A stretch of DNA of 64,000 bases, from contig JAUHZO010000001.1 of assembly GCA_030425925.1 (NCBI GenBank), forward strand, positions 186,001-250,000, read 5' to 3'. The notes under the pieces were generated by a model, which saw only the letters and a list, made by a program, of their open reading frames with translations, was not told where the DNA came from and did no database searches. How positions within the stretch are numbered: position 1 is the first letter of the stretch; every line of letters starts with the position of its first letter. Below, piece after piece: positions 28,630 to 37,017 of this stretch. Made by a program: the position numbers and the translations under genes. This stretch comes from Alphaproteobacteria bacterium (GTDB lineage: Bacteria; Pseudomonadota; Alphaproteobacteria; Rhodobacterales; Rhodobacteraceae).

Positions 28630-28656
28630 GGGCGGGCACCGGACCGGTGCCCGCCC
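28630..28656 (+). terminator. Strong intra-operon hairpin after the binding-protein gene
   Basis: A perfect inverted repeat with 13-bp arms (GGGCGGGCACCGG and its complement) around a single A begins 7 bases after the binding-protein stop. There is no T run. Such hairpins usually protect the upstream mRNA and reduce read-through, so that more binding protein than permease is made. Confidence 0.7.
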
Positions 28657-28674
28657 CACAAACGGGGCCAAGAC

Positions 28675-29652
28675 ATGCTTGCCTACCTGATCCGGCGTCT
28701 CAGCCAGGCCCTGCTTGTCATGGCGGTGATGGCGACCATCGTGTTCTTTGGCCTTTACGCCGTGGGCAACCCGGTGGACCTGCTGATCAACCCCGAGGCC
28801 GACCTGGCCGAACAGGAAGCGACGATCCGCCGCCTGGGGCTCGACAAACCGGTGCATGTGCAGTTCGGCTATTTCCTGGGCGGTCTGGTCCAGGGCGATC
28901 TGGGCACCTCCTTCGTGCACAACCGACCGGCGCTGGAACTGATCCTGTCGCGGCTGCCCGCCACGCTGGAACTGGCCTTTCTGGGCATCCTGATCGCCAT
29001 CGTCCTGGGCATCCCGCTGGGCATGATTGCCGGGCTGCGCCCCGACGCGCCATCCAGCAAGCTGATCATGGCCGGGTCGGTCATCGGCTTTTCCACCCCG
29101 AATTTCTGGCAGGGCCTGATGCTGATCATGCTGTTTGCCGTGTTCCTGGGCTGGCTGCCGGCCGGCGGACGCGGCGACACGGTGGACGTGCTGGGCATCC
29201 CGGTCAGCTTCCTGACCTGGGACGGGCTCAGCCACCTGATCCTGCCCGCCGTCAATGTCGCCATCTTCAAGATGTCGCTGGTGATCCGCCTGACCCGCGC
29301 CGGCACCTCCGAGGTCGCGCTGCAGGATTACGTGAAATACGCCCGCGCCCGCGGGCTGTCGCCCACGCGCGTGGTGGGGGTGCACATTCTCAAGAACATC
29401 CTGATCCCCGTCGTCACCGTGCTCGGGCTGGAGACCGGCAACGTGATCGCCTTTGCCGTGGTCACCGAAACCGTGTTCGCCTGGCCCGGGATCGGCAAGC
29501 TGCTGATCGATTCCATCGGCCTGCTGGACCGTCCCGTGGTGGTGGCCTACCTGATGTTGACGGTGTTCCTGTTCGTGATGATCAACCTTGTGGTGGACAT
29601 CGCCTATTCGATTCTGGACCCGCGGGTGCGGATCCGGGGAGCCAAGGCATGA
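28675..29652 (+). CDS. Peptide ABC transporter permease, DppB type
   Basis: Inner-membrane permease of 325 residues. The N-terminal helix (LIRRLSQALLVMAVMATIVFF) and the DppB/OppB extracytoplasmic region with the motif RRLGLDKPVHVQFGYFL are visible. The EAA-type cytoplasmic loop follows (YVKYARARGLSPTRVVGVHILKN), which contacts the ATPases. It overlaps the next permease by four bases (ATGA). Confidence 0.94.
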   Translation: MLAYLIRRLSQALLVMAVMATIVFFGLYAVGNPVDLLINPEADLAEQEATIRRLGLDKPVHVQFGYFLGGLVQGDLGTSFVHNRPALELILSRLPATLELAFLGILIAIVLGIPLGMIAGLRPDAPSSKLIMAGSVIGFSTPNFWQGLMLIMLFAVFLGWLPAGGRGDTVDVLGIPVSFLTWDGLSHLILPAVNVAIFKMSLVIRLTRAGTSEVALQDYVKYARARGLSPTRVVGVHILKNILIPVVTVLGLETGNVIAFAVVTETVFAWPGIGKLLIDSIGLLDRPVVVAYLMLTVFLFVMINLVVDIAYSILDPRVRIRGAKA

Positions 29653-30533
29653 TGCTGGCCGCTGACGCCCCCCTGCGCCGCTTTGCCGGCGATTTCGTGA
29701 AAAGCCCGCTGGCGGTGGCCGCCGCGCTGGGGCTCCTGGCCATCATCCTGATGGCGGTCTTTGCCGGGGCCGTGGCCCCGCAGAACCCCTACAACCTGGC
29801 CGAGATCGACATTCTCGACGGCTCGCTGGAGCCCGGGCAGGAGGGGTTCACCGGCTTCACCTTCTGGCTGGGCAGCGACGAACAGGGCCGCGACATGCTG
29901 TCGGCGATGATCTACGGGCTGCGGATTTCGCTGTTCGTCAGCTTTGTCGCGGTCAGTTCGGCGGTGCTTGTGGGCATGACGCTGGGGCTTCTGGCGGCCT
30001 GGCGCGGCGGCTGGATCGAGACGGTCATCATGCGCACCGTCGACATCCAGCTGAGCTTTCCGGCGCTGCTGGTGGCGCTGTTGCTGCTGGCCGCGCTGGG
30101 CAAGGGCGTCGACAAGGTGATCATTGCGCTGATCCTGGTGCAATGGGCCTATTTCGCCCGCACCGTGCGCGCCGCTGCGCTGGTGGAGATCAAGAAGGAT
30201 TACGTCATGGCCGCCCGCGCCGCCGCGTTGCCGGAACGGCGCATCCTGTTCGGCCATGTCCTGCCAAACGTGATGCCCCCGGTCCTTGTGATCGCCACCG
30301 TGCAGGTGGCCAATGCCATCGCCATCGAAGCCTCGCTCAGCTTTCTGGGCGTGGGCGTGCCCATCACCGAACCGTCGCTGGGGCTGCTGATTGCCAACGG
30401 GTTCGACTATCTGCTGTCGGGGCGCTACTGGATCAGCTTCTACCCCGGCGTCGCACTTCTGGTCACGCTGGTCTGCATCAACGTGGTGGGCGACCATGTG
30501 CGCGACATCCTGAACCCGAGGCTGCAGCGATGA
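29649..30533 (+). CDS. Peptide ABC transporter permease, DppC type
   Basis: Inner-membrane permease of 294 residues, pairing with the DppB-type protein. The family's WLGSDEQGRDMLS motif follows the first helix, and the EAA loop (YVMAARAAALPERRILFGHVLPN) is present. Translation starts at ATG 29649, within the stop of the previous gene; ATG 29652 directly follows and could also be used. Its stop overlaps the first ATPase gene. Confidence 0.94.
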   Translation: MMLAADAPLRRFAGDFVKSPLAVAAALGLLAIILMAVFAGAVAPQNPYNLAEIDILDGSLEPGQEGFTGFTFWLGSDEQGRDMLSAMIYGLRISLFVSFVAVSSAVLVGMTLGLLAAWRGGWIETVIMRTVDIQLSFPALLVALLLLAALGKGVDKVIIALILVQWAYFARTVRAAALVEIKKDYVMAARAAALPERRILFGHVLPNVMPPVLVIATVQVANAIAIEASLSFLGVGVPITEPSLGLLIANGFDYLLSGRYWISFYPGVALLVTLVCINVVGDHVRDILNPRLQR

Positions 30534-31507
30534 GCACGCCTGTCCTTTCCGTGCGTGGCCTGACCACGACCTTCGACACCCGCGCCGGCACGGTGACGGC
30601 GGTGGACGGCGTGTCGTTCGACGTCGGGCCCGGCGAGGTGCTGGGCGTGGTGGGCGAAAGCGGCTCGGGCAAGACGATCACCGGCTTTTCGGTGCTGGGG
30701 CTGATCGACCCTCCGGGGAAGATCGCGGCGGGCGAGGTTCTGCTGAACGGGCGCGACCTGCGCACGCTGCCCGAGGCCGAGATGCACAGGCTGCGCGGCG
30801 ACCGGATCGCGATGATCTTCCAGGACCCGATGATGACGCTCAACCCGGTCCTGCGCATCGACACCCAGATGATCGAGACGATCCGCGCCCATCGCGACGT
30901 GTCCAGGGCCCGCGCGCGCGAGATGGCCGCCGAGGCGCTGGCGCTGGTGGGCATTCCCTCGCCGGTGGAGCGCCTGCGCACCTACCCGCACGAGATGTCC
31001 GGCGGCATGCGCCAGCGCGTGGTCATCGCCATCGCCCTGATGCTGGAACCGGACCTGATCATCGCCGACGAACCCACCACCGCGCTTGACGTCACCATCC
31101 AGTCGCAGATCCTGTCCGAGATGCAGCGCCTGCTGGCCCAGCGCAACACAGCGCTGATCTGGATCACCCATGACCTGACCGTGGTCGCCGGGCTCGCCGA
31201 CCGGGTGGCGGTGATGTATGCCGGCCGCATCGTCGAGACCGGGCCGGTGGACGACCTGCTGGACCGCCCGGCGCATCCCTATACCCAGGGTCTGATCGCG
31301 TCGATCCCGTCCGCGGTGCCGCGCGGCACGCGGCTGGTGCCGATCCGCGGCATGACGCCCAGCCTGGTCAACCTGCCGCCAGGCTGCGCCTTTGCCCCGC
31401 GCTGCCCGCATGCCAGCAACACCTGCCGCGCCGCCCGGCCGGACGAGCAGGCGCGGGGCCATGGCCGCGCGCTGCGCTGCTTTCACCCGCTGGAGACCAC
31501 GCCGTGA
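30530..31507 (+). CDS. Peptide ABC transporter ATPase, DppD type
   Basis: Cytoplasmic ATPase of 325 residues with Walker [10 protein letters not shown]-loop [10 protein letters not shown], signature MSGGMRQR, Walker [13 protein letters not shown] and the switch His in ITHDL. The C-terminal oligopeptide-transporter extension has the usual Cys pattern ([10 protein letters not shown]...C). ATG 30530 overlaps the upstream stop and the stop overlaps the following GTG. Confidence 0.95.
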   Translation: MSTPVLSVRGLTTTFDTRAGTVTAVDGVSFDVGPGEVLGVVGESGSGKTITGFSVLGLIDPPGKIAAGEVLLNGRDLRTLPEAEMHRLRGDRIAMIFQDPMMTLNPVLRIDTQMIETIRAHRDVSRARAREMAAEALALVGIPSPVERLRTYPHEMSGGMRQRVVIAIALMLEPDLIIADEPTTALDVTIQSQILSEMQRLLAQRNTALIWITHDLTVVAGLADRVAVMYAGRIVETGPVDDLLDRPAHPYTQGLIASIPSAVPRGTRLVPIRGMTPSLVNLPPGCAFAPRCPHASNTCRAARPDEQARGHGRALRCFHPLETTP

Positions 31508-32508
31508 CACAGCTTCTGTCGCTTCGGGATATCTCGCAAACCTATGTCTCGGCACCGGACATGGCCGAGCGGATCGCCAACCTGGCCGGGGCGGGGTATC
31601 GCGAAACCCGCGTCCGCGCGGTGGACGGCGTCAGCTTTGACGTGGCCGAGGGCGAGGTTGTGGGCCTTGTGGGCGAATCCGGCTGCGGCAAGTCCACGCT
31701 GGGCCGCATGGTGGTGGGTGTGGAGCGCCCCAGCGGCGGCACGCTGGCCTGGAAAGGCACGCCGCTGACCGAGATGACGCCGGAACAGCGGCGACAATGG
31801 GCGCTTGAGGTCCAGATGATCTTTCAGGACCCGTTCGCCTCGCTCAATCCGCGCATGCGGGTGGAACAGATCGTGGGCGAGGCGGCGGTGATCCACGGGC
31901 TGATCCGGCGGCGCGAACGGCGCGACTACGTGGCGGACCTGCTGACCCGGGTGGGGCTGAACGCCGATGTGCTGACGCGCTATCCACACCAGTTCTCGGG
32001 CGGGCAGCGTCAGCGGGTCGGCATCGCCCGGGCGTTGGCACTGCGGCCCAGGCTGATTGTCTGCGACGAGGCGATTTCGGCGCTGGACGTGTCGATCCAG
32101 GCGCAGGTGCTGAACCTCTTCGAGGATCTGCGCAACGAATTCGGCTTTGCCTATCTCTTCATCAGTCACGATCTGGGCGCGGTCGAGCACATCGCCGACC
32201 GGGTGGCGATCATGTATCTGGGCAGGCTGGTCGAGATCGGCACCGCCGACGAGGTGTTCGAGAACCCGCGCCACCCCTACACCCGGGCGCTTCTGGCCGA
32301 AGCGCCGCGGCTGGACCGGCGGCGCCAGACCTTTGCCCCGATCAGGGGCGAAATTCCCTCGCCGCTGAACCCGCCCCCGGGTTGCACCTTTCACCCGCGC
32401 TGTCCGCTGGCGACCGAAGCCTGCAAGCGCGAGGTGCCCGCGCTGCAACCCGGACGGGACGGCCGCCGGACCGCCTGCCTGCTGGAACACCAGGACGCGG
32501 CGGCATGA
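31504..32508 (+). CDS. Peptide ABC transporter ATPase, DppF type
   Basis: Second ATPase of the importer, 334 residues, with Walker A GESGCGKST, Q-loop FQDPFASLNP, signature FSGGQRQR and Walker B LIVCDEAISALD. Glu of Walker B is present although the motif reads DEAIS, which is normal for this subfamily. The C-terminal extension carries the Cys-containing CTFHPRCPLA region. The GTG start at 31504 overlaps the stop of the DppD-type gene and its own stop overlaps the next gene. Confidence 0.95.
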   Translation: MTQLLSLRDISQTYVSAPDMAERIANLAGAGYRETRVRAVDGVSFDVAEGEVVGLVGESGCGKSTLGRMVVGVERPSGGTLAWKGTPLTEMTPEQRRQWALEVQMIFQDPFASLNPRMRVEQIVGEAAVIHGLIRRRERRDYVADLLTRVGLNADVLTRYPHQFSGGQRQRVGIARALALRPRLIVCDEAISALDVSIQAQVLNLFEDLRNEFGFAYLFISHDLGAVEHIADRVAIMYLGRLVEIGTADEVFENPRHPYTRALLAEAPRLDRRRQTFAPIRGEIPSPLNPPPGCTFHPRCPLATEACKREVPALQPGRDGRRTACLLEHQDAAA

Positions 32509-34139
32509 AGCTGGACGATCTTCTGTCGGATGCGGCGGCGCAGGCGGCGGGCGGGCGGGCAGCCTGGCTGGCGTCGGGCGATCCCGGCGGGGTTGCGGCG
32601 CATCTGATGGCCGAGCGCGCCGCCGACGGGCCGGGGCGTTGCGGCGCGGTGGCCACAGGATCACCCCACGCGACGCGCGTCGGGATGGAGATCCTGCGCG
32701 CGGGCGGCACCGCGGCGGATGCCGCCGCGGCGGCGGCGCTGGCGATGATGGTCGTTGATCCGCCCAATGCCTCTCCGGCCGGGCGCGGACACATCCTGTG
32801 GGCCCGTGCAGGCGACGCGGCGCAGGCCATCGACGGGGCAACCGCCGCCCCGGACGACCTGCCCGCCGGGCTGGGCAAGCTGCCGGACGCGCAGGCGCTG
32901 CCGCTGCCGGGCATCCTGCGCGCGGTGCTGCACCTGCATGAAGAGGCCGGGCGGCTGCCGCTGGCCACCATCGCGACCCCCGCCCGCGACCTCGCGCGGG
33001 ACGGCTTTGCCGTGCCGCCGGAACTGGCGCGGATCTGGGCCTGGCGCGCGCCCGAGATCATGGACGACTACGCCCGCCGCCTGCTCTTGCCGCTTGGCAC
33101 AGCACCCGGGGCGGGCGAAACCTTTGCCAATCCGGCCCTTGCGGGCTTTTTCGACCGGCTGATCGCCACCGGGCGCGATCCCTTTGCCGATCCCGACTAT
33201 GCAACGCCGCTGTGTGAGCGGCTGGCCGCGCGCGGGGCGTACTGGAGCGCAGGGGCGCTGGCCGGTGCAACACCGCGTGTCGGGGAAACCGTGGCCTTCG
33301 ACGGCCCCGGCTGGCGGTTGACCAGCATCGGGCGGCAGGGCTGGGGGCACACGTTGCTGCGCATCGTCGCGCTGGTCGCCTCGGCCCGGGCCGAAACCGA
33401 CTGCGCCGCCGAGATCGCGCACCTGCTGGCCATCCTCTGCGCCTTCGAGGAACGCCCCGAGGAGTTGCGGTCGCTCAAGCCCAAGACCGATCCGCTGCCC
33501 TGGCGGGTCCTGCACGACCGGCTGGGCGATCCGCTGGCCGAGGACTGGGCGTCCGAGGCCTATCTGGCCGACGCCCTGCGCAAGGCACGCCTGCCCGAGG
33601 ATGACGACGACCGCGACACCACGCACCTGTCGGTGGTCGATGCCGAGGGCATGCGCGTGGCGCTGACCCAGTCCATCGGTCCGCATTTCGGCGCGCGGGT
33701 GGCGGATGCCGAAACCGGCCTGCTGCTGGCGCATTCCTACCGCATGGCGCAGGATCCGGCGCCCGGCGCCCGCGACGTGACCGAGCAATGCCCCTGCCTG
33801 CTGGACATGGGCGACGCCGCCTATGCCCTGGGCGGCGCGGGCAGCGAGCGCATCCCCGGCGCCATCGCCGCCGTGATCCGCCACCTGCTGGACGGCAGGA
33901 CCCTGCCCGAGGCGATGGCCGCCCCGCGCAGCAACTGGGTGGGAGCCACCGCGCGTCTGCACGTGGATGCACCGCAGGAGCTGGAAACCCGGCTGGCCGC
34001 CGCCGGGGCCATCACCGCCTTTACCGGGCGCGGCCCGGTCGATCATCTGGGCGTGGTCCAGGCCGCCGGCCGGCTGCGCGACGGCCGCGTCACCGCCGCC
34101 GCAGACCCCGCCTATGCCGGAGCCGCCGCCGCAGAATGA
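32505..34139 (+). CDS. Gamma-glutamyltransferase-family protein without signal peptide
   Basis: Ntn-hydrolase family that cleaves or transfers gamma-glutamyl groups after self-processing into two subunits. The 544-residue protein has the N-terminal family region (SPHATRVGMEILRAGGTAADAA) and the processing site DTTHLSVVD, in which Thr372 would become the nucleophile. The large-subunit part, upstream of Thr372, is of normal length. No signal peptide is present, so the enzyme should act in the cytoplasm on imported peptides, unlike periplasmic GGT. ATG 32505 overlaps the ATPase stop. The Gly-rich substrate loop after Thr372 differs from E. coli GGT, so activity on glutathione is not assured. Confidence 0.88.
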   Translation: MKLDDLLSDAAAQAAGGRAAWLASGDPGGVAAHLMAERAADGPGRCGAVATGSPHATRVGMEILRAGGTAADAAAAAALAMMVVDPPNASPAGRGHILWARAGDAAQAIDGATAAPDDLPAGLGKLPDAQALPLPGILRAVLHLHEEAGRLPLATIATPARDLARDGFAVPPELARIWAWRAPEIMDDYARRLLLPLGTAPGAGETFANPALAGFFDRLIATGRDPFADPDYATPLCERLAARGAYWSAGALAGATPRVGETVAFDGPGWRLTSIGRQGWGHTLLRIVALVASARAETDCAAEIAHLLAILCAFEERPEELRSLKPKTDPLPWRVLHDRLGDPLAEDWASEAYLADALRKARLPEDDDDRDTTHLSVVDAEGMRVALTQSIGPHFGARVADAETGLLLAHSYRMAQDPAPGARDVTEQCPCLLDMGDAAYALGGAGSERIPGAIAAVIRHLLDGRTLPEAMAAPRSNWVGATARLHVDAPQELETRLAAAGAITAFTGRGPVDHLGVVQAAGRLRDGRVTAAADPAYAGAAAAE

Positions 34140-34153
34140 CCAGGGAGAGACAC

Positions 34154-35584
34154 ATGCAGAACACCGATCCCGTCTGGGACCATGTCGACCGCCACAGGGA
34201 CAGCTTCATCACCCTGTCCGACACCGTCTTTGACATGCCCGAAACGCTTTACACCGAATTCCGCTCGGTGGCCGAGCATCGCCGGATGCTCGAGGAACAG
34301 GGCTTTCGCATCACCGCGAACGCGGCCGGCATTCCCACCGCCGTCATCGGCGAGGCGGGTGAGGACGGCCCGGTGATCGCCATCCTGGGCGAGTTCGACG
34401 CCCTGCCCTATCTCAGTCAGGCCCCGGGCGTGGCCAGCCATCAGCCGCTGGAAGACGGCGGCAACGGCCATGGCTGCGGCCACAACCTGCTGGGGGCCGC
34501 CGCACTGCTTGCCGCCACGGCGGTCAAGGACTGGCTGGCCGAAAACGGCATCCGGGCGCGGGTGCGCTATTACGGCTGCCCCGCCGAAGAGGGCGGCGCG
34601 GCCAAGACCTACATGGTGCGCGCCGGTCTGTTCGACGATGTCGACGCGGCCATCTCGTGGCACCCGGCGACCTTTACGGCGGTGAACGAGGCGGTGTCGC
34701 TGGCCAATACGCGCATCGACTTCACCTTTCACGGCAAGGCGGCGCATGCCGCGGGTGCGCCGGAACTGGGACGTTCGGCGCTGGACGCGGTGGAACTGAT
34801 GAATATCGGCGTCAACTACCTGCGCGAGCACATGCCCGATGCCGCACGGGTGCATTACGCCTATCTCGACGCCGGTGGCGTGGCCCCGAACGTGGTGCAG
34901 GCCAAGGCGACGGTGCGCCAGCTGATCCGCGCCAGCACCCTGCCCGAACTGCGCGACCTGGTGGCGCGGGTGCGCAAGATCGCCGATGGCGCCGCGCTGA
35001 TGACCGAGACCCGGGTGGAAAGCCGCGTGTTCTCGGGCGTGTCCAACCTCCTCGGCAACCGCCCGCTGGAAGAGGCGATGCAGGCCGAACTGGACCGGCT
35101 GGGCCCGGTGGCGTTCGACGAGGCAGACCGCGCCTTTGCCCGCGAGATCCAGAAGACGCTGACCGATGCCGACATCGCCGCCACCTTCAAGCGCATCGGG
35201 ACAAAGCCCGACAAGGGGCTGGCGCTGTGCGATTTCGTGGCCCCGCTGGACCGCAAGCGCGAAGGCGGCGAAGGCTCGACCGATGTGGGCGATGTCAGCT
35301 GGGCGGTGCCCACGGTGCAGGCCCGTGTGGCCACCTGCGCCATCGGCACGCCGTTCCACACCTGGCAGACCGTGGCGCAGGGCAAGGCCCCCGCGGCGCA
35401 CAAGGGCATGATCTACGCCGCCAAGGCCATGGCGGCCACCGCCTGCCGGCTGATCCAGAACCCCGACCTGATCGCAACCGCGCAGGCGGCGCATCGCGCG
35501 CATCTGGACGACACGCCCTATGTCTGCCCGATCCCCGACGAGGTCGGCCCGCCGGTCGTCACACCGGTCGTCACACCGGCCTGA
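34154..35584 (+). CDS. M20-family amidohydrolase, AbgB-like
   Basis: Zinc or manganese amidohydrolase of 476 residues that probably removes acyl or aryl groups from amino acids such as glutamate after uptake. Metal-site motifs are visible: GEFDALP, GNGHGCGHNLLG and CPAEEGG, followed by the dimerisation-domain segment FHGKAAHAAGAPE typical of AbgB/M20D proteins. ATG 34154 has AGGGAGAG upstream. It is the last gene of the transporter operon. The C-terminal tail ends in a doubled VVTP caused by a 12-bp tandem duplication. Confidence 0.9.
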   Translation: MQNTDPVWDHVDRHRDSFITLSDTVFDMPETLYTEFRSVAEHRRMLEEQGFRITANAAGIPTAVIGEAGEDGPVIAILGEFDALPYLSQAPGVASHQPLEDGGNGHGCGHNLLGAAALLAATAVKDWLAENGIRARVRYYGCPAEEGGAAKTYMVRAGLFDDVDAAISWHPATFTAVNEAVSLANTRIDFTFHGKAAHAAGAPELGRSALDAVELMNIGVNYLREHMPDAARVHYAYLDAGGVAPNVVQAKATVRQLIRASTLPELRDLVARVRKIADGAALMTETRVESRVFSGVSNLLGNRPLEEAMQAELDRLGPVAFDEADRAFAREIQKTLTDADIAATFKRIGTKPDKGLALCDFVAPLDRKREGGEGSTDVGDVSWAVPTVQARVATCAIGTPFHTWQTVAQGKAPAAHKGMIYAAKAMAATACRLIQNPDLIATAQAAHRAHLDDTPYVCPIPDEVGPPVVTPVVTPA

Positions 35585-35669
35585 CGCGCGGGATGGCGCG
35601 CCGCCGGGGCGGCTGACGGCCACGGCAAGGTCGCAGACCGGCCATTGCGTCGCGTTCGGTACAGAAACG

Positions 35670-35706
35670 CCTGTGCAGGTCCGCACTCTGGAGGCACCTG
35701 CACAGG
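35670..35706 (+). promoter_or_regulatory. 11-bp perfect inverted repeat upstream of the MFS gene
   Basis: CCTGTGCAGGT and its exact complement ACCTGCACAGG are separated by 15 bases, and the right arm ends 12 bases before the MFS start. The loop contains GGAGG. It may be a repressor operator, a hairpin that controls translation of the permease, or the end of the peptide operon transcript. No T run follows. Confidence 0.5.
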
Positions 35707-35718
35707 ACCGGTCTCCGC

Positions 35719-37017
35719 ATGTTCGAACGCCGCATTCCCGAATGGCTGCGCCACGCGCCCGCCCCCTCTGTCCGCGGCTTCGCCACCCTGAACGGGTTCG
35801 AGGCGATCACCCGCGGCATGCTGATCTCGGTCTTTCCGGTGGCGATGTACGAGGCGTTCCAGGACGCCGCCGCGATCAGCGCGGTCTATTTCGCCATCGG
35901 CATCCTGTCGCTGGGCGTGGGCCTTCTGGTGCCGTTCCTGAACCGCTTCGTGCCGCGGCGGGTGATGTATTGCCTGGGCGGGCTGTGTTTCGTGCTGGGC
36001 TCGGTCCTGGCGATGGCGGGCACCGCCCAGGCCATCGTTCTGGGCCTGATGCTGAACGCGCTGGGGGCGGTGATCTGCTTTGTCTGCTTCAACGCCTATG
36101 TGCTGGACTACATCCAGCGCGTCGAGCTTGGCAAATGCGAGACCCTGCGCATGTTCTATTCGGCGCTGGGCTGGGCGGTGGGGCCAGTGCTGGGCGTGCT
36201 GCTGTGGGGCTGGTGGAAACCCGCGCCCTTCCTGGTATCGGCCGTCGCCGCCACCGCGATGCTGGGCGCGTTTCTCTACATGCGGCTGGGCAATGGCAAG
36301 CTGATCACGCGGGCGCGGCGGCCCTCGCCCAACCCGTTGGCCTTTCTGGGCCGGTTCTTCCGGCAGCCGCGGCTTGTGGCGGGCTGGCTGTTCGCCGTGA
36401 TCCGGTCCTGCGGGTGGTGGGCCTATGTCGTCTACCTGCCGATCTACGCGGTGGAAAACGGGCTTGGCACCCAGCTGGGCGGCATCCTTCTGTCGGTGAC
36501 CAATGCGGGCCTGTTCCTGTCGCCGCTGATGCTGCGCTGGATGCAGGCGCGATCGGTGCGCACCGCGGTGCGCCGCGGGTTCCTTGTCACCGCCGGGCTG
36601 TTCCTTGCCGCGGGGCTGGGCGGCGCGGTTCCGCCGGTGGCGATCCTGTGCCTGTTTGCCGGCAGCTTCTTTCTGATCCTGCTGGACATCTGCGGCGGCC
36701 TGCCTTTCCTGATGGCGGTCAAGCCGTCGGAGCGCACCGAGATGTCGGCGATCTATTCCTCGTTCCGCGACGTGTCGGGCATCCTGACCCCCGGCCTTGC
36801 CTGGGCGGTGCTGCTGGTGCTGCCCATCGCGGGCATCTTCACGGTGACCGGGCTGCTCTGCCTGACGGCCTGGGGCATCGCCGGGCGCCTGCATCCGCGC
36901 CTGGGCGAGAAACGGCTGCAGCCCGTGGCCATGCCACCGGTGCCCGACCTGGCCGATCCGGCCCCTGCCCCCGCCTCTGCCCCGGTGCTCAGCGCAGGCG
37001 CATCTGTTCGGGGTTGA
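35719..37017 (+). CDS. MFS transporter
   Basis: A 432-residue polytopic inner-membrane protein with about 12 hydrophobic segments and an MFS-like fold; a central loop (about residues 195-215) separates two halves. The substrate is not evident. ATG 35719 has only a weak AGGACC upstream. The gene follows the peptide operon in the same direction after 134 bp and could export or import a related product. Its last 29 bases overlap the 3' end of tolA on the opposite strand, so the junction with the Tol genes is extremely tight. The C-terminal tail is Pro/Ala-rich, partly because it is read opposite the tolA end. Confidence 0.87.
   Translation: MFERRIPEWLRHAPAPSVRGFATLNGFEAITRGMLISVFPVAMYEAFQDAAAISAVYFAIGILSLGVGLLVPFLNRFVPRRVMYCLGGLCFVLGSVLAMAGTAQAIVLGLMLNALGAVICFVCFNAYVLDYIQRVELGKCETLRMFYSALGWAVGPVLGVLLWGWWKPAPFLVSAVAATAMLGAFLYMRLGNGKLITRARRPSPNPLAFLGRFFRQPRLVAGWLFAVIRSCGWWAYVVYLPIYAVENGLGTQLGGILLSVTNAGLFLSPLMLRWMQARSVRTAVRRGFLVTAGLFLAAGLGGAVPPVAILCLFAGSFFLILLDICGGLPFLMAVKPSERTEMSAIYSSFRDVSGILTPGLAWAVLLVLPIAGIFTVTGLLCLTAWGIAGRLHPRLGEKRLQPVAMPPVPDLADPAPAPASAPVLSAGASVRG

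Noticed and set aside
26703-28676. Long open frame antisense to the peptide-binding protein gene
   Set aside because: Opposite a clear family-5 binding protein with a signal peptide; the antisense product has no domain.
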